Below are positions 1 to 3,854 of a stretch of DNA of 5,260 nucleotides, piece after piece. The stretch lies in NCBI GenBank assembly GCA_021792355.1, contig JAJYUV010000071.1, forward strand, positions 1-5,260, in the 5' to 3' direction. Source of the stretch: Thermoplasmata archaeon. GTDB lineage: Archaea; Thermoplasmatota; Thermoplasmata; Thermoplasmatales; GCA-001856825. The notes under the pieces were generated by a model that was given only the letters and a program-made list of their open reading frames with translations, had not been told where the DNA came from and ran no database searches. The position numbers and the translations under genes are program-made. How positions within the stretch are numbered: position 1 is the stretch's first letter; every line of letters begins with the position of its first letter.

Positions 1-1
1 C

Positions 2-61
2 AAGGAGTGCATGGGAATTTCAGCTAAAGGAACTGAAGCTGATATCCTAAGACTTTGCTAG
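2..61 (+). CDS. Possible C-terminal tail of a gene entering from the left edge
   Basis: One frame is open from the left edge to a TAG stop at 59-61 and reads KECMGISAKGTEADILRLC. Nineteen codons are too few to name a family. The support is that the frame has protein-like composition and is followed directly by a T-rich stretch (about 80-108) of the kind that ends archaeal transcripts. It could equally be chance: about 20 open codons at an edge are common. The sequence left of the window would settle it. Confidence 0.3.
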   Translation, partial: KECMGISAKGTEADILRLC

Positions 62-77
62 ATTAGCATCCCAGACT

Positions 78-110
78 AATTATTTTCCTTTTTGTTTTTT
101 GACTTTTCAT
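78..110 (+). terminator. T-rich stretch, probable archaeal terminator of the left-edge transcript
   Basis: Runs of four to six T (ATTTTCC, CTTTTTG, GTTTTTTG, CTTTTC) follow closely after the stop at 59-61. Archaeal RNA polymerase ends on such T-tracts without needing a strong hairpin, and none is evident here. The assignment depends on the left-edge ORF being real. Confidence 0.35.
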
Positions 111-136
111 TCCAGGAATTTCTGACTTTTAAATTT

Positions 137-170
137 TGAATGATTGTGAATGATTGATACACGAGTATCA
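137..170. repeat. Tandem 10-bp direct repeat running into a short perfect inverted repeat
   Basis: The unit TGAATGATTG occurs twice back to back (137-146 and 147-156). The second copy runs into TGATAC-ACGA-GTATCA (155-170), a perfect 6-bp inverted repeat with a 4-base centre. A second small inverted repeat, GTGAG/CTCAC with an 8-base centre, lies at 236-253. These could be protein-binding sites or small hairpins in an otherwise gene-free stretch. No function can be assigned from sequence alone. Confidence 0.4.
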
Positions 171-279
171 TCTCGACTATTAGCTAACCTCTTATTCGTT
201 TGCAGGCCTGCTAGCCTTTCCTCATTTTTGGATCCGTGAGTTAAGCATCTCACTTAATTTCATTAACTTGTCAATCCCG

Positions 280-376
280 ACACAACAAAACAATCTATTT
301 TTTAATCTATAAATTTCTATAATCTATATTTAATCTCGTTTTGTAGTGTGGTATAAGCCTATTGCCGTTTTGTTGT
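280..376. repeat. Inverted-repeat-bounded A/T-rich block with AATCTAT iterations
   Basis: ACAACAAAAC at 282-291 is matched by its exact complement GTTTTGTTGT at 367-376. A third related copy, GTTTTGTAGTGTG at 338-350, is in the same orientation as the second; read on the other strand it is CACTACAAAAC against CACAACAAAAC at 281-291. Between the arms lie three exact AATCTAT copies (292, 304, 321) and a partial one at 332, in nearly pure A/T sequence. Repeats of this kind occur at plasmid or viral origins and at multi-site operators. Which applies here is inference; no replication initiator gene is visible in the window. Confidence 0.45.
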
Positions 377-412
377 ATTATAGTTAATTAATAGGATGAG
401 AATTATAGATAT

Positions 413-422
413 CTCTATAAAA
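413..422 (+). promoter_or_regulatory. TATA box candidate upstream of the RHH-GH12 unit
   Basis: CTCTATAAAA is the best archaeal TATA-box match before the gene at 602. Transcription would start near 440-445, giving a leader of about 160 nt. A weaker box (ACATATAG, about 545-552) would give a start near 575 and a short leader that still includes the ribosome-binding site. I cannot tell which one is used. Confidence 0.4.
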
Positions 423-582
423 GTTGTGAAAAATGGCTGATTGCTAGAACATAAATCTACAAATCCCTGAAAACAGGTGAAAAGTATCTCTGGAAGCTAA
501 AAACGCATTTGTTGGGGATAATATACTATCTTTGCCGTATCCTTACATATAGAGAAATATTGATATACGTCAATATGTATTA

Positions 583-594
583 CTACGTAGAGGT
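583..594 (+). promoter_or_regulatory. 8-bp palindrome abutting the Shine-Dalgarno site of the first RHH gene
   Basis: CTACGTAG (583-590) is a perfect palindrome whose last base is the first base of the ribosome-binding site GAGGT (590-594), 7 nt before the ATG at 602. The site fixes 602 as the start rather than the TTG at 509. RHH proteins usually bind short palindromic operators near their own start, so this is a candidate autoregulatory site, by inference. Confidence 0.45.
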
Positions 595-601
595 AATTAA
601 A

Positions 602-877
602 ATGGTGAAAGATGATTCCGTGATTGAGGAACGTGCTCCTCCAAAGCTCACTAGTCCTGAGGAGGAAGTAAGGGTCTGCGTGAAGATACCAAAGAACTAC
701 ATCGAGCGCATGGATGCCCTTTACCTGCTATGGAGAGGAGACCCAGACTTCGAGTTGGCGAATTTTATAAGAAATGCGATAAAAGTCAGTCTCCAGATGT
801 ATGTTTCTGAACTAGGCGTTGACGACCCCGAACTCGAACCTAGGGTATCCGGTGATAACGGAGAAACTTCCCAATGA
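602..877 (+). CDS. Ribbon-helix-helix (CopG/Arc-like) DNA-binding protein
   Basis: A 91-aa protein with the layout of an RHH regulator: a disordered, acidic N-terminus (1-21), a beta-strand at about 23-29 (VRVCVKI), helix A at about 31-44 (KNYIERMDALYLLW), a turn holding GDPDFE, and helix B at about 51-70 (ELANFIRNAIKVSLQMYV), then an acidic tail. RHH proteins dimerise through the strand, which also contacts the DNA major groove, and they typically repress their own operon. The ATG at 602 is chosen because GAGGT lies 7 nt before it; the open frame upstream of it looks non-coding. The stop overlaps the next start as ATGA, so the two RHH proteins are probably made together. The fold assignment is by pattern; the target is unknown. 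It could also be an antitoxin-type RHH, but no toxin is seen beside it. Confidence 0.72.
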   Translation: MVKDDSVIEERAPPKLTSPEEEVRVCVKIPKNYIERMDALYLLWRGDPDFELANFIRNAIKVSLQMYVSELGVDDPELEPRVSGDNGETSQ

Positions 878-1014
878 CAGCGACGAAATACAAGCAAATC
901 AGTACCACTATCACCGAAGAAGACTATGCATGGCTAAAGCAGCATCCGGAGATCAACATCTCAGGCCTATTGCAGAGCTGCATCAGGAATATCAGGGAAA
1001 AGATCCAGAAATGA
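874..1014 (+). CDS. Very small second ribbon-helix-helix protein
   Basis: This 46-aa protein starts at the ATG that overlaps the stop of the first RHH gene (ATGA, 874-877), with GGAG 10 nt upstream. It is almost nothing but an RHH domain: beta-strand at about 6-13 (YKQISTTI), helix A at about 15-23 (EEDYAWLKQ), the turn HPEINIS at 24-30, helix B at about 31-45 (GLLQSCIRNIREKIQ). The order 'strand, EEDYxWL, short turn with S, then xLLxxxIR' is typical of CopG-like proteins of archaeal chromosomes and mobile elements. A longer competing frame (819-1043) has no ribosome-binding site and unlike-protein composition, so I reject it. With its partner it could form a hetero-dimer or a pair of competing repressors acting on the GH12 operon; that is inference. 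Confidence 0.75.
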   Translation: MTATKYKQISTTITEEDYAWLKQHPEINISGLLQSCIRNIREKIQK

Positions 1015-1033
1015 TTTTCTATTATTCTTTTTT

Positions 1034-1038
1034 GAGGT
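1034..1038 (+). promoter_or_regulatory. Shine-Dalgarno site of the GH12 gene
   Basis: GAGGT lies 6 nt before the ATG at 1045, inside a 30-nt gap after the second RHH gene. I see no clear TATA box in the gap, so the enzyme is probably translated from the same mRNA as the RHH genes. Confidence 0.6.
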
Positions 1039-1044
1039 TTTAAA

Positions 1045-1905
1045 ATGTCCAAGACTATCCTGGTTATTGCTGTCATTGTAATTGTTGCAATAGCTTCGTT
1101 TGCAGTTGCAGGGGAGACCACAAGACAAGCAAACAATAGCAGGAATCCATTTCTGACATTGACGGCAAACATTACGGATCCAAGTCCTCAGGCAAATTTC
1201 ACTTATGGTTATATGAGTCCTAACTTATGGGACTATTACTCCGGCAACGGTACCGCATCCATGTATGCCTATAGCAACTCCTCAGTCAAGGAAGATGCGA
1301 ACATAACTAGCTTCAATAATAGCCTGAGCATATTCGGATATCCATCAGAGCATTTCACTTATGAAATCCCAATGCCTTTACAAACCGTTTACACCATGAA
1401 TCTGTCCTCTTTTGCATCTTACGACATAAAGAAAATCAGCAACCAGGTGATTGATGACGTGGCCTATGACATGTTCCTCGGACAGAATAATACGCTACAA
1501 GATGAGGTTGAAATAATGCTACTGGACCACATGACAAATAGGAACTGGGTCAATGGTTCCGGACTGACTGCGATTATTCCCATTACCGTTAATGGCACTC
1601 CCTACTATCCTACGTGGCACATAGGCATATCTCGAAGTGCCAGTGGAAGCTTTCCCCTATACACGTTCGTTCCTCCAGAGTCTTTATTCAACAATAGCTC
1701 AGCATCCGTCAATATATCATTTACTCCGTTCTTGAAGTATCTGGAAGAAAAATCCTTAATCTCGCCTGCTCAGTCCATTATACGATTGGGTATAGGTTCG
1801 GAGTTCTCCTATGTCACTATTGGTCAATCAACTATCTACTATTCATTTTGGCTTTACAGTTATTTCATAATGGATGGTACCGATTACCAGGTAGTTCAAA
1901 CATAA
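1045..1905 (+). CDS. Secreted glycoside hydrolase family 12 (endoglucanase-like)
   Basis: A 286-aa protein with an N-terminal signal or anchor segment (about 4-22, after Lys3) and a GH12-like beta-jelly-roll domain. GH12 enzymes cleave beta-1,4-glucans with retention, using two glutamates. Visible landmarks are NLWDYYSGNGTASMY (60-74), FGYPSEHFTYEIP (97-109), DVAYDMFL (138-145), the nucleophile region DEVEIMLL (153-160, Glu156 as candidate) and the acid/base region LGIGSEF (248-254, Glu253 as candidate), then a final strand SFWLYSYFIMDG. Both glutamates are present, so it is probably active. About 14 N-X-S/T sequons point to a heavily glycosylated protein outside the cell, as expected for an acidophile. 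Length and ending fit a single-domain enzyme with no linker or binding module. The family call is from remembered motifs; the substrate (cellulose, xyloglucan, or cell-surface or exopolymer glucan) is not known. Two RHH genes just upstream suggest regulated expression. Confidence 0.8.
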   Translation: MSKTILVIAVIVIVAIASFAVAGETTRQANNSRNPFLTLTANITDPSPQANFTYGYMSPNLWDYYSGNGTASMYAYSNSSVKEDANITSFNNSLSIFGYPSEHFTYEIPMPLQTVYTMNLSSFASYDIKKISNQVIDDVAYDMFLGQNNTLQDEVEIMLLDHMTNRNWVNGSGLTAIIPITVNGTPYYPTWHIGISRSASGSFPLYTFVPPESLFNNSSASVNISFTPFLKYLEEKSLISPAQSIIRLGIGSEFSYVTIGQSTIYYSFWLYSYFIMDGTDYQVVQT

Positions 1906-2217
1906 AAGTGAAAGGAAATCACCGTAAGTCATATGTATATTATAACCCGTCATCATCATCAGGTTTCTGCCCGTTCATTTTTGGTATCTTCATCAACCTC
2001 ATTTTCTCGTTCATGGGTCTTCCCTGGGGATGCTTCCGGAACCTTTTCTTATATGCGAAACCAGTTCTCTCTGTCTGTATCAAGCCAAAGACAAAGATCC
2101 TGACGTGATAATTGATTCATTCAAGACAGCTTCAAACTATGGAAAGACAGCCCAGTTGAATACCTCAAAACTTACGGATAGAACGTGATAAACTACGGTT
2201 CACATCCCCAACTCTTT
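1906..2217. other. Gene-poor stretch with protein-like fragments on both strands
   Basis: No intact gene is convincing here. On the minus strand a frame ends at 1940-1942 and reads from about 2083 as a strongly basic run followed by PDDDDGL; its only ATG is at 2014 (24 codons), and the frame is closed by a stop upstream. On the plus strand a frame to 2186-2188 has a plausible ending (LYQAKDKDPDVIIDSFKTA, 2075-2131 and on), but its upstream half (VHFWYLHQPHF) looks like antisense of the other. Both frames lack ribosome-binding sites. The simplest reading is remnants of a decayed gene or mobile element between two convergent units; no family was recognised. Confidence 0.4.
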
Positions 2218-2218
2218 G

Positions 2219-2231
2219 TATATTATATATA
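2219..2231 (+). promoter_or_regulatory. Strong TATA-box candidate for a leaderless transcript
   Basis: The run TATTATATATA (2221-2231) is the most TATA-rich site in the window. Its centre, near 2227, is 27 bases before the ATG at 2254. That is the distance expected between an archaeal TATA box and the transcription start, so the mRNA would begin at the ATG itself. The motif is nearly symmetric and might also act on the minus strand. Confidence 0.5.
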
Positions 2232-2253
2232 GTTATACTGTGGACAAAAAGTA

Positions 2254-2319
2254 ATGGCCACTAAGATTAGTGATTCAACCGAGGATATTGGCAATTGCCC
2301 TTATGAAAATAGAAAATAG
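2254..2319 (+). CDS. Tiny leaderless ORF (21 aa), or start of a broken gene
   Basis: The ORF reads MATKISDSTEDIGNCPYENRK and stops at TAG (2317-2319). It has no Shine-Dalgarno site, but the TATA element 27 bases upstream fits leaderless expression. Past the TAG the same frame continues for 14 sense codons (NRERIDYIRMVFLG) before TAG at 2362-2364, running over the terminator region of the opposing operon. It may be a real micropeptide, a truncated gene head, or simply what lies downstream of a promoter for a non-coding RNA. I do not recognise a family. Confidence 0.3.
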   Translation: MATKISDSTEDIGNCPYENRK

Positions 2320-2338
2320 AATCGAGAGAGAATCGATT
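2305..2338 (-). terminator. Hairpin plus T-tract terminator of the minus-strand operon
   Basis: Read on the minus strand, 18 bases after the stop of the last gene, AATCGA and TCGATT form a 6-bp stem around a 7-base loop (2338-2320). It is followed at once by TCTATTTTCTATTTTC (2320-2305). Hairpin and T-rich tail together form a good end for the operon, placed where the convergent plus-strand ORF at 2254-2319 also lies. Confidence 0.6.
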
Positions 2339-2355
2339 ATATTCGAATGGTCTTC

Positions 2356-2820
2356 TTAGGTTAGCCCGTCTCTCTGTTTGTGATGCTTCAGGTTAGCCAA
2401 GCTATTTGGATGCATCTTCCTTTTCTCACTATCGTCTCGATTGATAAGCATCGCCTTGAGCTGAACTTCATAAAGAGGATATTCTTCCTCGAACCTCATG
2501 GTTTTCTTGAGGATGGTACATCCCTCTTCCTCTTTCAGATAGAGGACCCGAGCTATTGTTCCGTCGCTTGTTTGCGTCTCTCCGTTCTTATCAGCGTACT
2601 CAAACCGATAAATAGGTTGGCCATTCATGAAAGTTTCACTCTGGACCTCTTCCCTGAGTATGAGGAATGGATCTCCTTTTACGTCCAGTCTCGCCTTGAA
2701 GCCCATATCGGTACTCTCCGAGTATTTAGACAATCTAAGAGTGTAATCAATCAGATCAGTTGCCTTTCTGAAAGGCAATTCCGAACCGTTCTTGTCAATC
2801 AATGTCCATTTCAATTTCAT
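2356..2820 (-). CDS. Unknown 154-aa protein, last gene of the minus-strand operon
   Basis: I do not recognise this protein. It is soluble, with no signal or membrane segment, and highly charged. Its first part opens MKLKWTLIDKNGSELPF, then alternates probable beta-strands and charged turns (FKARLDVKGDPFLILREEV about 41-59, IYRFEYADKNGE about 70-81, TIARVLYLKEEEGCTILKKTMRF about 88-110), ending in a basic, probably disordered tail rich in Lys and His (from about 127). The strand pattern suggests a beta-sandwich or barrel. The ATG at 2820 has GGAG 8 nt upstream. The start overlaps the stop of a possible 21-aa ORF as ATGA, and the gene is followed by the operon terminator. No frameshift or truncation is evident. 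A role with the Sm-like and membrane proteins of the operon is implied only by context. Confidence 0.75.
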   Translation of the reverse strand: MKLKWTLIDKNGSELPFRKATDLIDYTLRLSKYSESTDMGFKARLDVKGDPFLILREEVQSETFMNGQPIYRFEYADKNGETQTSDGTIARVLYLKEEEGCTILKKTMRFEEEYPLYEVQLKAMLINRDDSEKRKMHPNSLANLKHHKQRDGLT

Positions 2821-2882
2821 TTAGTCAACTCCAGGGGAGATTGAGGCCCTCCCCTTGACCGTCCATCATTCCGTTGGGCCAT
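2817..2882 (-). CDS. Doubtful 21-aa ORF filling the one larger gap in the operon
   Basis: It reads MAQRNDGRSRGGPQSPLELTK, a basic, Gly/Pro/Ser-rich peptide likely to be disordered. For it: its stop overlaps the next start as ATGA, the same coupling used throughout the operon, and it fills the only gap of size (75 nt between 2896 and 2820). Against it: the nearest good Shine-Dalgarno match (GGAGGT, minus strand of 2901-2906, in the end of the preceding gene) is 18 nt from the ATG, which is too far, and the next gene has its own GGAG. It could be a leader that links translation of its neighbours, or chance. Confidence 0.35.
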   Translation of the reverse strand: MAQRNDGRSRGGPQSPLELTK

Positions 2883-2895
2883 GATATTCTCGTGC

Positions 2896-3063
2896 TCAGG
2901 ACCTCCCTAGAACTGGTATGTGCTTCATTATGAAGCCAACGAAATGCTCTATCGGACCCCATCCCCAGTAATGCACGATGAGAAACAGAACAACGAGGAC
3001 AATGATTATGAGCAGGGCTGCGCCTGCCTGGCCCTCATCAACCATCAGGTCCTTATCCCTCAT
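2896..3063 (-). CDS. Small single-span membrane protein (55 aa)
   Basis: An acidic N-terminus (MRDKDLMVDEGQ) precedes one strong membrane helix at about 14-30 (GAALLIIIVLVVLFLIV), then HYWGWGPIEHFVGFIMKHIPVLG, an aromatic and Gly-rich segment that could lie along or dip into the membrane. An upstream ATG at 3087 in the same frame would add eight residues. I prefer 3063 because GGAGG lies 8 nt before it and because it forms an ATGA overlap with the stop of the 33-aa gene. The family is not recognised. Small proteins of this shape occur as viral structural or holin-like proteins, conjugation accessories and subunits of membrane complexes; nothing here chooses among these. Its position next to another one-span protein suggests that the two associate. 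Confidence 0.7.
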   Translation of the reverse strand: MRDKDLMVDEGQAGAALLIIIVLVVLFLIVHYWGWGPIEHFVGFIMKHIPVLGRS

Positions 3064-3161
3064 TTCCGATTCCTCCGGTATAGCCATTCTGCAAACGTCA
3101 TCAGGGCAGTCGTCACCAGGAATAAGGAAAGTACGAAGATCGCCAAGAGCTTCGTTATCAT
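3060..3161 (-). CDS. Very small single-span membrane protein (33 aa)
   Basis: The reading frame MITKLLAIFVLSLFLVTTALMTFAEWLYRRNRK fits exactly between the Hfq-like gene (3 nt gap) and the 55-aa gene (ATGA overlap). It is a single hydrophobic helix (about 5-24) followed by an amphipathic, basic end (EWLYRRNRK). The basic tail suggests that the C-terminus stays inside the cell, or that this is an uncleaved signal-like anchor. A weak purine-rich site (GAGGAAG) lies just upstream, within the end of the Hfq-like gene, so translation is probably coupled. At 33 codons it falls below usual gene-calling limits. The start at 3161 is the only ATG that suits. Reality is supported by its exact fit between neighbours and its clean membrane-helix composition; function is unknown. 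Confidence 0.65.
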   Translation of the reverse strand: MITKLLAIFVLSLFLVTTALMTFAEWLYRRNRK

Positions 3162-3164
3162 TCT

Positions 3165-3467
3165 TTACTTCCTCGCTGCAAGGTCTCCCTGGACAGAAAC
3201 GATTGCATGTTTCATAACTAAGATGTTCTGGCCAGTCTTCGAATCAATCAGTATAATGTCATACTGACCGAAGCTGATCAGTTTGCCCGTTATCGTTTTG
3301 TTATTGACAAGCTCTAACGTTAGCATCTTTCCTATGAGCTGCTTACCGAAGTTGTCAATCTGCCCTGGGTAAATCGTCTGGTATCTGAAATTTGGTACTT
3401 GTCTTTCCGAATCGGTGCCATGCGAATTTGTAAATTCCTTCTTTGTTGCGTCTAGACTTTCAGTCAT
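3165..3467 (-). CDS. Hfq/Sm-like RNA-binding protein
   Basis: A 100-aa protein with an Hfq-like core after a polar 30-residue extension. A short helix region (about 33-46) is followed by TLELVNNKTITGKLISFGQYDIILID (50-75), which lines up with the Hfq Sm1 motif (LVNGIKLQG, ESFDQFVILL), and by ILVMKHAIVSV (82-92), which lines up with the Hfq Sm2 motif (YKHAISTV). The Lys-His pair of Hfq is present (Lys86, His87); the usual Tyr before it is Met85 and the Asp of SFDQ is Gly67. Hfq and Sm proteins form six- or seven-membered rings that bind U- or A-rich RNA and help RNAs pair. Archaeal Sm proteins more often carry other Sm2 motifs, so this Hfq-type version is notable. The start at 3467 directly follows the previous stop (TAAATG), with GGAG 9 nt upstream. 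The motif match is seen in sequence; RNA binding is inferred from the family. Confidence 0.8.
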   Translation of the reverse strand: MTESLDATKKEFTNSHGTDSERQVPNFRYQTIYPGQIDNFGKQLIGKMLTLELVNNKTITGKLISFGQYDIILIDSKTGQNILVMKHAIVSVQGDLAARK

Positions 3468-3854
3468 TTAATCACTCTCCTTCTCAATCAATCTTGACCT
3501 TACCTCAACTCTTTCCACTTTCGAGAGGTCCACTCTCGTTTCACAGCCATTACTTAAAAGAACATATGCCCTGAATCCACGGTTCGTGACCCATATCAGG
3601 CCTACCTTGCTCTGACCACTCCTATAATGGATTGTGCCCTTGAACGGAGAGACTGCCTTCAATTGCTGCAATAATCCTATCCTTGAAGATTGGTTAAAAA
3701 TGATGACCTGGTTAGTGACTTGAACGGATTTCAGGAAGCTGCTTACATCATTATGATTCTGCTCAGGACTGTTTATTTCGTAGTGCCCAGTATCGCCAAA
3801 TTCAGGAATGAACTTGAACTCTTTCCCGTCAATGAGATGGATAAGGTATCTCAT
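3468..3854 (-). CDS. Unknown 128-aa beta-rich protein, possible degenerate Sm/SH3-like barrel
   Basis: I do not recognise the family. The N-terminal part opens MRYLIHLIDGKEFKFIPEFG, and the middle has a helix-like segment (about 37-50). The C-terminal half, KGTIHYRSGQSKVGLIWVTNRGFRAYVLLSNGC followed by TRVDLSKVERVEV (about 72-118), reads as four or five successive strands with a Gly in the second and a basic, strand-forming end. That is roughly the layout of an Sm or SH3-like barrel, but without clear Sm motifs; this is a weak suggestion. There is no signal or membrane segment. Its start overlaps the stop of the Cys-rich gene as ATGA, with GGGTGA upstream at suitable distance, and its stop abuts the start of the Hfq-like gene (TAAATG). 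Translation of this gene and the Hfq-like gene must be closely linked. Confidence 0.7.
   Translation of the reverse strand: MRYLIHLIDGKEFKFIPEFGDTGHYEINSPEQNHNDVSSFLKSVQVTNQVIIFNQSSRIGLLQQLKAVSPFKGTIHYRSGQSKVGLIWVTNRGFRAYVLLSNGCETRVDLSKVERVEVRSRLIEKESD

Larger units (their letters stand above)
62..601. other. Gene-free A/T-rich intergenic region upstream of the RHH-GH12 unit
   Basis: About 540 bases without a convincing gene on either strand; short ATG frames here (for example 396-440, 14 codons) lack a Shine-Dalgarno site and have no recognisable product. It contains the T-rich stretch near 80-108, the repeats at 137-170, a 10-bp palindrome GCAGGCCTGC at 202-211, the inverted and AATCTAT repeats at 280-376, and TATA-like boxes at 413-422 and near 545-554. 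An open frame does run from a TTG at 509 into the RHH gene at 602, but its codons (LLGIIYYLCRILTYREI) look like translated promoter DNA, so I treat it as non-coding. The density of repeats suggests a regulatory region or an element's control or origin region. Confidence 0.6.

Noticed and set aside
466..477. CCTG-AAAA-CAGG hairpin in the leader of the RHH unit, considered as a riboswitch or attenuator
   Set aside because: Only a 4-bp stem with no extended structure or known aptamer pattern.
509..601. N-terminal extension of the first RHH protein from a TTG at 509
   Set aside because: No ribosome-binding site at 509, composition unlike protein, and the ATG at 602 has GAGGT 7 nt upstream.
819..1043. 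74-aa plus-strand frame across the RHH2 gene
   Set aside because: It overlaps two better genes, lacks a ribosome-binding site and has no domain pattern; the 46-aa RHH frame at 874-1014 fits the ATGA junction and the fold.
924..1172. 82-aa minus-strand frame with a hydrophobic N-terminal half
   Set aside because: It is antisense to RHH2 and the signal sequence of the GH12 gene, which explains its hydrophobic composition.
1848..2108. 86-aa plus-strand frame after the GH12 catalytic domain, considered as a frameshifted C-terminus
   Set aside because: GH12 already ends with its expected last strand; this frame has low-complexity, antisense-like content and no ribosome-binding site.
2380..2844. 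154-aa plus-strand frame opposite the last operon gene
   Set aside because: Mirror of the minus-strand gene, which has GGAG, ATGA coupling and a terminator; the plus frame has none.
2920..3267. Plus-strand frames of 115 and 79 aa opposite the membrane-protein genes
   Set aside because: They are antisense to three well-fitted minus-strand genes and lack initiation signals.
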